From Martensiomyces pterosporus (Eukaryota; Kickxellomycota; Kickxellomycetes; Kickxellales; Kickxellaceae), in the NCBI GenBank assembly GCA_025201845.1, contig MU603981.1, forward strand, positions 51,024 through 115,023: a stretch of 64,000 bases of DNA, written 5' to 3'. Shown piece by piece: positions 28,773 to 37,754 of the stretch. Position 1 is the stretch's first letter. Each line of letters begins with the position of its first letter. Position numbers and translations under genes: made by a program. The notes under the pieces were generated by a model, which worked only from the letters and a program-made list of their open reading frames with translations, was not told the DNA's origin and did no database searches.

Positions 28773-29624
28773 TTACTTGTTGGCAAGCTGGGCCTCAAGC
28801 TTCTCAAACTCCTTCTTTGCCTGGTTCTCCAGCTCGTCGCCTACATCCTCCACACCTGTAACCTCCGGAATATAATACGACAGCATTCCCTCGACACCGT
28901 GCTTCAGGGTAACTGTGCTAGACGAGCACCCCCTGCAGGCGCCGCGCAGCCTGATCTTGACCACCCCAGTCCCTTCGTTGAACGAAACAAAGTCCAAGTC
29001 GCCTCCATCCTCCTGGATCGACGGACGCACCCTCGATTCCAGCAGCTCCTTGATCTCCGCCACAATGTCCGAATCGTGCTCAGCAACATTCATCGAGTCG
29101 CCCTCAGCACCCGCCTTCCCGTCCTCGTCCTCCCTAACCAAGGCCCTTCCTGAGGAGAAGTGGTCCATGATGGCCGCATAGATATCAGGCTTCATCAGCT
29201 GCCACGGATAGTCCGACTCCTTGCGCACCGTGACAAAGTCCGCCCCGTACATCACTCCCTTCACGCCCTCGATGGCGAAAAGGCGAGTGGCCAAGGGCGA
29301 CTTTAACCCTTCGCGTGGGCTCGTGTACTCCACTGTCCGCCGACTACCGCTGTTGCTGGCGTCGCCCAGGACCGGTACACCGGGGATGAACTGGAGCGCG
29401 TCTTCGTTGGGCGTTGTCGCGGTTTGGATGAACATTGTGCGCCGAGCTTGGTAGGTGGTTTTGGAGGGCGCTGGGCTGGCATTCCTGCTGCTTAGGATGC
29501 TGAGATGCCGCTTGGCTGGTGCTGCTGGGCTTCGACTGGCAGTAGCAGTCCTTTGGGCACAGGCTGTTGCTGCTGAACGAAGTGGAAGCCGAGAGCAGGC
29601 CGTGGCAATACTACGAAGCATCAT
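28773..29624 (-). CDS. NFU1: NFU1 mitochondrial iron-sulfur carrier
   Basis: NFU1 receives [4Fe-4S] clusters in the mitochondrial matrix and passes them to client enzymes such as lipoyl synthase and complexes I and II. The 283-residue frame has an Arg/Ala/Ser-rich presequence of about 60 residues, the Nfu N-terminal domain (MFIQTATTPNEDALQF ... LFAIEGVKGVMYGADFVTV) and the C-terminal NifU domain with RPSIQEDGGD and the cluster-binding CxxC in RGACRGCSSS. The C-terminus adds a Glu/Lys-rich helix. The start has two adjacent ATGs (29624 and 29621); the first was chosen. No intron is needed. It is divergent from PPP4R2 across about 360 bp. Confidence 0.95.
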   Translation of the reverse strand: MMLRSIATACSRLPLRSAATACAQRTATASRSPAAPAKRHLSILSSRNASPAPSKTTYQARRTMFIQTATTPNEDALQFIPGVPVLGDASNSGSRRTVEYTSPREGLKSPLATRLFAIEGVKGVMYGADFVTVRKESDYPWQLMKPDIYAAIMDHFSSGRALVREDEDGKAGAEGDSMNVAEHDSDIVAEIKELLESRVRPSIQEDGGDLDFVSFNEGTGVVKIRLRGACRGCSSSTVTLKHGVEGMLSYYIPEVTGVEDVGDELENQAKKEFEKLEAQLANK

Positions 29625-29980
29625 TTTTGAAAGGCGAAAGCAAACTACGGAGCGGCGAGATGTTGGTATTAGTTGTATGTGGGTGAAAGAGAGAGAGAGA
29701 AAAGAGATGAGTGAAGATAAAAAAAGATAAGCAGCAGCAGCAGCGGGGCATTTTAGTCAGCAATATAAGCGATGGGGCGATATGGCGGAAACAGAGCCAG
29801 CCGAGCCGAGCCGGACGGAGGAGGACTAGCGCTTCTGGGAGCGTGTGCTAAAGACGGGCATGGCTTTCCTTGCTATTCTCCAAAGCTGTCCAGCTGCTGC
29901 TTACATTTGCACCACACATTCTTCCTTCCTTTTCCTTCATTGTATCCCTCTATATCATAATACTACTTCCCACTACGCAA
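29625..29980. promoter_or_regulatory. Divergent promoter NFU1 / PPP4R2
   Basis: About 360 bp between divergent genes. A GAGAGAGAGA run (29689-29700), a CAG run (29731-29742) and a CT-rich leader before the PPP4R2 ATG are the only visible features. Confidence 0.4.
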
Positions 29981-31729
29981 ATGAGCGCACAGCAGAGTAC
30001 AGAAGAGGCCAGGCAAGGCGTGTTGTCTTGGGACACAGGTACGTGCACACGCGTTCTGCAGCGCATACGCTACTCCCTCTCAGGAATTTGGGCACCAAGG
30101 CATTCGAATGGTGTCGCTCAACAGCTTCTATTTCATTCTGCGGTGGCTTTTCCCCTTTTGCGTAGAGAATGACAGGATTCTCGAGAGATTGGCCTCAAAT
30201 GAGGAAGACAGGTAAGCTTGGCGAGTATCAGAAAGGCCAAAGCCTGCGAGCACCGAGTATGGGCGCATTGCTGATAACGGCTTTCTCCGTGCATTGTTCG
30301 GACCGTTTGTAGCACGTCGTGGCCCGAGCTGCGCAAGATAATTAAGCAGAAGCTGGCTCTCGTGGTCGAGTCCTTGGCAACACGGCAGCAGAGTGAAGAG
30401 GCAAGCAAGCTCAAATCGGAGCAACAGGCAGAGCCAGAGAAACTCGGTACGGATACAATTGGCAGCAGTCCGCGCGTGCTCTCCGATGAGGAGTTTCTTA
30501 AGCAGATGGGGCCAGCAGCGCGATCTGTTGCACTGCGACGGATGCCGGAGAGCAAGGGGGAACCTCCCGCTTCTGACGAAGAGGCCGTCGAGGCTAACGG
30601 CAACGAGTCGGCGGAGACGTCCAACGGAGCACCAGCGAATCAAGCCAGCGAAGCAGGCGCTGAGGAAGACGAAGCGAAGACCCCTACAAATGACGAGCCA
30701 GAGACAACACCAGAGGTGCCCACAAAGGAATATACGGCACCACCTACACCGACATTGTCATCGCTGGGGAGTGGGGACGCGCAGGACCAGGTGGCGGCAG
30801 ATGCACAGGCGTCGCCGGTCGAGCCCGAAACACCAAAAGTACCGGGTGCTGTCAATGGGTCGTCAACCAGTGAGGAGGACGAGGGGGAGCGTGCGCGGGA
30901 CATCCGCGATCTCGAAAGAAGAATCGCTTATTGCCTGCGCACATTCGACGAGGCACCTTTTACGATTCAGCGGATAGCGGAGTTGCTGACCTCTCCTGAG
31001 AGACACTATCGCAGTGTGATGAAGTTTCTGCGTGCAGTAGAGAGGGTCGTCTTTGTTACGTCGACTGTGGAGGAGTTCCCGACTACTACGCACCCGAGGG
31101 ATAATGAGGAGGATGCAGCGATCGAGGATGGAATCCGTGCAGATGCTCCATCGTCGCTCTTCTCGTTCCTTGCGTCGCAGGAGGTCCACTCGTTGTCGGC
31201 AAGCGCCAATGGCTCGCGTGCACAGCACCTACCGCCCTCGCAACCAGGGGCTGCGGCAGCGGCGGCGGATTCAGGTGCCAGCACGGTTGTCCCTGGTAGC
31301 AATAATGCAACAATGGCCACGTCTCCAGTCCTGACGACTTCGGGGCAGTCATTTGCAGCGCGGTTGGCTGGTAGTCCAACGATGGGCTTTGTGAGCAACG
31401 GCAGCACCAGCAGTGCTGGTGGTAGCGGTAGCGTGAGATCACCGAGGCCGTCGGAGCTGCAACGTGAGGTAGAGTCCCTGAAGCTGGCGCCTGGATCGTC
31501 GGTCGTTCGAGGAAACCCGCCACTTGATGCCTCGGACACGGGCATCCTGCATATTACACCGGGATCGCTGGAAGAGGAGAATGCGCTGAGAAGCAAGATC
31601 AGGGTGTCGGTGGATGCGTCAGTGCCATTGTGTGTTGATGCTCCTGGAGGCAGTAGTAGTCCTGGGTCGCTGGCTGTGACGCCTGTTCACCCAAAGGTGG
31701 ACACGGACAGCGATGAAAGCAGTCAATAA
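29981..31729 (+). CDS. PPP4R2: Protein phosphatase 4 regulatory subunit 2, three exons
   Basis: Regulatory subunit R2 of the PP4 phosphatase complex, which dephosphorylates H2AX, RPA and other DNA-damage targets. Proposed exons are 29981-30038, 30166-30211 and 30313-31729 (introns GTACGT...GTAG and GTAAGC...GTAG), giving 506 residues. The short first exons encode SWDTENDRILERLASNEEDR, joining to STSWPELRKIIKQKL, the expected N-terminal helices. A disordered acidic insertion follows. The second conserved block, APFTIQRIAELLTSPERHYRSVMKFLRAVERVV, is the clearest PPP4R2 signature. The C-terminal half is Ser/Gly/Ala-rich and poorly conserved. The acidic insertion of about 150 residues between the two halves of the core is larger than usual. 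Confidence 0.88.
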
Positions 31730-31823
31730 GGCACACTTGCTTGCGGTAGTTGGTCGGCATCCAAGAGAGGCCTATTTGTTCGAGCTTTATTATTATCACC
31801 TCTTTGCATTTTAATAAGAGCAC

Positions 31824-31870
31824 TTAGGAGCTAGTGGCGGTGTCCATGGGGTCGGCAGCATCGGTAGTGG

Positions 31871-31907
<37 letters not shown>

Positions 31908-32435
31908 ATCAACTGTCCCAGGAGCGGCAGACGTGGGGCCGCTACTTTCCACTGCAGGGTTTGCTGGTGCCGTGGTGTCCTGCTGCTGTTCATCCCCAGC
32001 AACGGCGGACTCCTGCTCACCACCTGTTGTTGCTGGCGTTTGATTATCCGTAAGAGGTTCGTCTGGCTGCGCCGTATCCGCAGATGACACTTGCTCATTG
32101 GAAGGGGCCAGGTTCATGTCCACGTCAGCATCTTCTGAAGGGGTGGTGCCACTGTTTGCCTCGGCTACAGTCGCAGTAATGGGGGCAGCAGCGGCACCTT
32201 CCGATGCTGGATAGGGATTACTGTCGGCAGTAGCAGCAGGCGCAGGGCTGTCAGCTGCCGGCATTCGATGGTTGTCTGTTTCCTGGCCACTCCTGCTGCT
32301 GTCGATCGCCCCATCCAGCGCAGCGTTTTCCTTTCCACTGGTACTCGGGCCACCTTCCTCGGCTACAACAGCTGTCTCATTATTGTCATCAGGAACAGGA
32401 GCAGTCTCTTGTTCTTCAGTCACAGTGATTTCTTT

Positions 32436-32505
<70 letters not shown>

Positions 32506-33019
32506 AGTTCGTCATCGTCATCCTCATGAACAACAGTCTGACCAGCTACATGAAAAAGAGCAAAACAAGGCAGAAAGGAGCGCATTGGCCAGCAAGAAAG
32601 CGCGGGTTAGGTTTAAAAATAGTGACAATCGCCAGAAAACACAAAGCCAGCTGCGGGTGCTAATATATGCATGTGAAATCACCAGGCGCCTCCACAAAGT
32701 GTCTGTTTCCCCTGTTGCCTCACGTACTTTTAGTCCATTTGAATAGCTTGTATGGTGAGGCCACTACAGTGGCGGCCTCGTCGTCTGCTGACTTTGAGGG
32801 CGTGACCCATGTCCTCTTCCTACAAAGGAAAGCAAAGACGTGCTTTGTTTTAGAAAGGGCGCAGAGCTGGGGCTGTGCGGGGCGTGCGGAGGCCATGCAT
32901 GCAAGGTCTGTGTGCGCTTACCATGCGTAGACCGGCTGCTGCTGATGGTGGAGCGATCGGGGCAGACGGTGGGATTCGTCAGCATACGTGTACCGCATGC
33001 GCTTTGAGCGAGTGGCCAT
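31824..33019 (-). CDS. BCL7: BCL7-like protein, three exons
   Basis: Proposed exons are 33019-32922, 32819-32728 and 32545-31824 (introns GTAAGC...GTAG and GTACGT...GTAG), 303 residues, all junctions in phase. The first 75 residues resemble the BCL7 N-terminal motif, where a Trp followed by basic residues leads to WVT and then, after a strand, to YKW: here YAWKRTWVTPSK ... PYKLFKWTK. In animals BCL7 proteins are accessory subunits of SWI/SNF (BAF) remodellers. The remainder is acidic and disordered: an HEDDDDE patch, eleven perfect CAGGAG units encoding a Gln-Glu repeat, then Pro/Thr/Ser/Ala/Asp-rich sequence and a Gln run near the C-terminus. There is an insertion of about ten residues inside the motif relative to animals. 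Alternative: an unrelated acidic nuclear protein. Confidence 0.6.
32436..32501. repeat. (CTCCTG)11 hexanucleotide repeat, coding
   Basis: Eleven perfect 6-bp units inside the BCL7-like gene, encoding alternating Gln and Glu on the minus strand. Likely length-polymorphic. Confidence 0.95.
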
Positions 33020-34383
33020 TCTCCGGTAGTCTGGAAATGCAAATGGTTTTCTGTAGAGCTGTGAGTGCAGTCTGCCGGCGTAGCAGTCTTCCGCCCCTAT
33101 TTTCTGCTGTGCATTCTCCAGCTTTGGCTGCCAACTGCGAACTGCTACATTTACGGGCTGCCACACGTGACGATGGTGGAATAGGGGAATTGCCACTCGC
33201 GCTGAGCAGGAAACAGGCAAGCACCAAAGCGTGAGGCGGACGCGGAGATTGCAGGCAGAAGCTGCACCAGGAAGCTCGGGGGAGGCTGGGCTATTGTTAG
33301 ATGCTGCCTCATTTTAGAACAGCAGCAGCAAGAGTTAAATCTGCACCAGGCTGGGAGGCACATGGCACGAGGATCCAGAGCACCCTGATGCGCACATATT
33401 CTATTGTTGCCAGGATGTGCAGAGGTAGAGGCGCCCGCGGACCACCACGCTACCAGCACAGCAGCCGAATCGAGTGCGGGTGCGCGGTGTGGTTTCCGGC
33501 GTGCCCAGGGGGTAGGGGAGACGCCCGGCTGCCGCATGCGCTTCCCCAAACCAGTCACCCCATATGCCTGGGTGGTGGATATGCACTGGTAACACACGAT
33601 GCATTAACCGCTGTAACGTGGCAGCCAAATGAAGGCAGTCAAGCAGACGCGTTTGCTACACGGTGTAGCGCCAGCGAAAAGCAGCGTAAGGCAGCAAAAC
33701 CAGCGAAAAGCAGCATAAAGCAGCATAAAGCGGCGGCGTCATCGGTGCTGCCGGGCAACAAACAAAGGGCTGCTCCCTGGCGAGGGGATCGTCCGCTCAC
33801 TCCCCCGCCCTGGAGCTGGACGGCGGTGGTGGCAGACCTCATGCGACGAACGCGCAAGGGGAGGGATATTCGCACGGGTTGCTTCGGGAGCGCTGAGCAA
33901 GACTGGGGCTCCGCCAGACAGGAAATATCCACGATCAGTGAAAGAAGGAGACGCGATGCCAAATGCGGCTGCTGGCACCACCTGCCCGCCGCGGACTGGG
34001 CTGGGCTGCTGCCCATATTGCGTGCAGCCCTGCGGGACGCAGCAGGCCTCGTTGGCTAGAATGCTGGATTATCGCATGCATGGGGGTGTGCAGCGGGGGG
34101 GCAGCGCACAGCACTGCAGCGCAGCCAGACGGCGGCGCCCCTCCCCATGCATTGGTTGGCGCCAAATCGGGTGACTGCAGGCAGGAACAGGCGGTGGGGG
34201 CAGCGGAGCGCAACGAAACGGTGCGCTTCAAAAAACCGCTCGAGCGCGATTGGCTGGCGCACAAGCCCTTTCTGCAAGCACTGATTGGCTGTGTGCGTTA
34301 AAGTTGTATGCGCGGTGAGGGCAGAAATAGGTGAGGAAATCCGTTTTATTTTTTATAAGGCGGAGCGGAGGCTGGGGGGTCGT
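33020..34383. other. Long intergenic region with no convincing gene
   Basis: About 1.36 kb. Frames up to ~250 codons exist on the plus strand (33301-34059) but encode Arg/Ala/Cys/Trp-rich, non-conserved-looking sequence and are not called. Short direct repeats based on AGCGAAAAGCAGCATAAAGC occur at about 33672-33731. Two CCAAT-type boxes (GATTGGCTG) lie at about 34248 and 34279, pointing to a promoter. G-runs at 34095-34102 and 34373-34380 were noted. No RNA gene was recognised. Confidence 0.4.
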
Positions 34384-34602
34384 TTAATTCTCTTCCTTCC
34401 ACCAGACGTATTTTATATCCCTCTTTCCCAACCATAAAGCTGCTGTTGCACCTTCGCATACTCGCTTTTTCTTGCTAATTTCCTCCTGTTTATAGTCTAA
34501 AATATCTCCTGGCGCATATCCAGTCGCAACCACTGCTTCTTGTTCTTGTTCTTGTTCTTGTATCTCACCGCATTTCCTTTTTCTCTCCTGCTCCGATAGC
34601 AT
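34384..34602 (-). CDS. Possible small hypothetical protein
   Basis: A 72-residue frame starting at an ATG (MLSEQERKRKCGEIQEQEQ...), with a short Gln-Glu repeat and a C-terminal part containing GYAPGDILDYKQEEI and KRDIKYVWWKEEN. I do not recognise it. Just upstream (minus strand) is a good intron end, with CACTAAC branch, pyrimidine tract and CTACAG at 34630, so the gene may have a 5' UTR or coding exon between 34630 and 34820 that I could not fix. Codon use is less GC-biased than in neighbouring genes. It could equally be a chance frame. Confidence 0.3.
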   Translation of the reverse strand: MLSEQERKRKCGEIQEQEQEQEAVVATGYAPGDILDYKQEEISKKKRVCEGATAALWLGKRDIKYVWWKEEN

Positions 34603-34823
34603 CTTTTCTAAGGCACTGTGAAACTGTAGAAAAGAATTGCATACACCAGCTGATAGTTAGTGCTGGAAACATACTAGAGCCGTACCAGCTGCACTTTTCT
34701 TCACTGAGAACCACCCCCCCAAAGACTTATGCGCATACAAGCCTGCGTCTTTCAATCCTGACTCGCCCCTCCTCCTAAGCAAAACACTATACCCCAGCCC
34801 CACTCACTGATATCCTGCAACAA

Positions 34824-35357
34824 ATGTCGGCCCGAGTTCCAACTGCCTTCCGTCCACTCGAGACCACCAGATCCTTCGAGTCATCCCCGCGGCGTGCCAC
34901 CACCACTGTGCCGTCGCTGTACGGGGACTCGTATGACCACGAGCGCCTTCAGCTTCTGTCCCGCCTCGAGCAGCGCTGGTGCCCCTCGCGACCTGCAACC
35001 TGCCGTCCGCGCAGCGACTGCGTTGCCCCCGTGCCGCGCAGGTGCTTCGTGCCCTGCGGCGGCAGCAGCAGCCGCCCTGCCTCGTCCAGCTCGGTCGCCT
35101 CGTCGCCTGTCGATGACGATGCGGCGTGCATGGAGCTCCGCGGCATTTTCGGACATGCGGACACCGTCCCCTCTGCATCGCGCTCGTCCTCGGCTACGTC
35201 GTCCATGTATGCATCGTCGTCTGCCGACGAGACTGCTGGCAGCGACTATGGCTTCTTCCCCCTCGAGGAGATTATTGTTCGCTCGTGCTCCCCCATCTCG
35301 CGCTCCGGCAACCCAATGCCACTTGACGCGGGCTTTGGCGCTTCATACATGATGTGA
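34824..35357 (+). CDS. Hypothetical Ser-rich protein
   Basis: A 177-residue intronless frame with no recognised family. It is Ser/Arg/Pro/Ala-rich and predicted disordered, with several Cys in the middle (RWCPSR, CRPRSDC, RRCFVPCGG) and a more ordered, conserved-looking end (GSDYGFFPLEEIIVRSCSP). The CAACAAATG context and a pyrimidine/C-rich leader just upstream support the start. The third codon positions are strongly C/G-biased like the certain genes here, which is the main reason to call it. No function is proposed. Confidence 0.5.
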   Translation: MSARVPTAFRPLETTRSFESSPRRATTTVPSLYGDSYDHERLQLLSRLEQRWCPSRPATCRPRSDCVAPVPRRCFVPCGGSSSRPASSSSVASSPVDDDAACMELRGIFGHADTVPSASRSSSATSSMYASSSADETAGSDYGFFPLEEIIVRSCSPISRSGNPMPLDAGFGASYMM

Positions 35358-36247
35358 GCGCGCAAAATCACAATGGGGAGGACAAGCGGGTCTCTCGCGC
35401 GGGCGTTGCTTTGTTGCTGTTTGCTGACCATCGGTTTCCATTCTGCGGACCTGGCCGTCTGTTGTGCTCGAAAGGACGCGGTTCTTTTGGAGGTCTGCTT
35501 GTGTCTGTGTGGCAGAGTGCATGTTTTGTATTTGCAGAACCCTCTCCTTTCTCACTCGTACTTTATATCCCCCGCCGCCTCATTGTATAATTCCCGCTCT
35601 CTGTCCACACTTGCTCCTCAGCAAGCAGCCTCCTCGAACGCCTCCTTTTTGAGCCACACGTTTCCGGTTCTTTGCTGGCCTTGTCTCTGCACTGTAAAAT
35701 TCTCTATACGAGTTGTTCTTTTTAGCCCCCCCTTCTTTCGCACGCACACCTACTCCACGCCCCCTTTCCATTCCTCATACTCCACCCCCTCTTGTCCCAT
35801 TAGTCGACCCTCCATGTGCTTCTATTTCTCTGCATTCTCTAGCACTACTGCTGTCTTCTTACAAGGGCTGCCGCTTAAAACCTCTTTTGCAGCTGCCTAA
35901 CTTTATTTTGGTTTCTAGTACCCTTTTGAACGCTGGCTTGTAAATAAATATCTGAGCCACAAAGGACGCCGTGGAGCTGCCTGACACAGCCCTGGATATA
36001 GTGTGCATGCGTACTATTCCACTGCACTGAACAATACGATGGCCTGCCGATTGTCGTCTTCTGAAGGGACAAAGCTCTTGTGCGGACAGGGGCTGATTGG
36101 GTGGGCAGGCTGAATGGATTGGCCACACTGCATATATAGGCATGCAGTGCTCCATCATGCAGCTCCATCTACAGGAGCGCTTGATAGCTGATTGACAACC
36201 ACTTGGTGCTGCGTGATGCACCTTGCCTGCGAACCAACCGCGGGAAA
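35358..36247. other. Intergenic, two convergent 3' ends
   Basis: About 890 bp between the 3' ends of a plus- and a minus-strand gene. It is pyrimidine-rich on the plus strand from 35570 to 35830. Frames here are Ser/Phe/Leu-rich by-products of the CT-rich composition. No gene was recognised. Confidence 0.4.
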
Positions 36248-37201
36248 TCAGTACATGGGGAGTTTGGCAACGTATATTGTGTGCGCCCACAGCGCAAACC
36301 CAAGCCCAATGATCCCGCTGAACGCATATCCCCACCCGTGCCCCCCGCCGTGGAATACAGTCTCAACAGCAGGCAGCGCCATCCCTGCAGCCAGCGGCAA
36401 GAGGCAGATGAACGATATCAGCGTCTGGCCGGGCCGCAGGGGATCCACGCGCCCGTCGATGGCCGTCATCTGAAGGCGGCGCTGGACCGAGGGATGGAGC
36501 CGCAGCCCCAGATGCACGCTGGCAAAAAGCGACAGGTATCCCATGCTACAGCTTGACACTACAGTGAGACAGCACCCAACTGTGAGCGTACGGCGCATAG
36601 AGCGTGTAAATGAGGTCACCCAGAGGAGCGCAGCCTACTTACACACCATGGGAATCGTCGGAAACGCCCTGATACCCTGCTTAATTGCCCCCGAGCTGCT
36701 GCCTGTACAGTCTTCTAGAGTCATCGGGCTCCCGGTTCTCCTTGACCTCTCAATTGCATCCGCGCTCGGCATGCACCTTCCAAGAAAGTCCGGGCTCAGT
36801 ATCATCCCAGCCTGCTTGCCGATCATGGTAAACAGTATGCTAAAGCTCAGCGCATTTGCCAAACCCAATATGGCGCTGTGGAATTCAATAAAGGGCCGCT
36901 GTCGGTACCCAAGCCACAGAAGCATGATGACAACCGGGATGGCTGTCATCAGCACGACGCCCACGCGGTTGATGTCGACCTTGTCGTCGTGGAATATTTG
37001 TTGGATGCTGGGGTCTGTGATTAGGAACCGAGTGGTGCGCGAGCAGGGTATGGCGATGATCTGCGAGACCGAAACGGCGATAACGGCGGTGAGCCAGTCC
37101 AGGGCGTAGAGACACAGAGTGCGTGCGCTGTACCGGTTGTCGTGGTACGTCGAAGTATGCGAGCTCTTGGTTATAATGGAGATTTGCTCTCGGTTCGTCA
37201 T
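36248..37201 (-). CDS. PAP2-family membrane protein with degenerate active site, two exons
   Basis: A 289-residue integral membrane protein of the lipid-phosphate phosphatase (Lpp1/Dpp1) fold. Exons are 37201-36643 and 36558-36248 (intron GTAAGT...TGTAG, 84 bp). Six hydrophobic segments and the landmark ALDWLTAV, TDPSIQQIF and SPDFLGRC blocks place it in the family. The catalytic motifs are eroded with spacing kept: motif 1 (KxxxxxxRP) is K129-QAGMIL-SP, with Arg replaced by Ser. Motif 2 (PSGH) aligns with PTIP at 181-184, lacking Ser, Gly and His. Motif 3 (SRxxxxxHxxxD) is PA-VETVF-H256-GGG-H. Five of the catalytic residues are lost, so phosphatase activity is unlikely. An alternative in-frame acceptor would add seven residues after residue 186 and does not restore PSGH. 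Confidence 0.8.
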
Positions 37202-37754
37202 GTTGCAAGTAGGCTGTCCTCGGAGGGGGGTTAGGGAGACGTGCAGCAGAAAGAGAAAGTGGCGGACTCAGCAGCCTTCCTCTGGGATAATGCGCCCTGC
37301 GCTCCCTTGCCCCGCGTGCTGGTCACTCGTGGCCGTTTAAATATACGCACATTGTTGATCCATGGCACGGGCATCCGCGGGGCAGGTTCTAGACTCTCGC
37401 CACGTCTTTCATAATTGCATCGCCCTGTCTGCATCTGGAGCACAGGATGCGGCCAAAAGGAAGCTGCTGTAGATGCATCTTCATCTCTGAAAGTCAATAG
37501 CCGATCTACGAATATGCGGCTCTTTGCGAGCCGAGCCCTAGTCCGGCGACTCGCACAGGAAAAATTATCATAGGTTACCCAACAAAGCAAACTTTTTATT
37601 TGTACGATTTGGCGTGGAAATGCCAGAGTGCATCTCAGTCCCCTTTTCACTCCAATTCCCTTCTGGCCTTCAATCCCCACATACACACACGGCTCCTCGT
37701 CTCCTTTCTATCCCTCTTTTGACATAGCCAAAGACACACCAGAACCAAACAAGA
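37202..37754. promoter_or_regulatory. Divergent promoter PAP2-like / SSZ1
   Basis: About 550 bp between divergent genes. The SSZ1 side has a long CT-rich leader (37640-37720) typical of translation-machinery genes. No other gene was recognised. Confidence 0.45.

Noticed and set aside
33301..34059. A 252-codon plus-strand frame in the long intergenic region
   Set aside because: Product is Arg/Ala/Cys/Trp-rich with no domain, no codon bias like the neighbours, and no supporting splice or start context.
35373..35900. A 175-codon frame rich in Ser, Phe and Leu
   Set aside because: It arises from CT-rich sequence downstream of a gene; composition is not protein-like.
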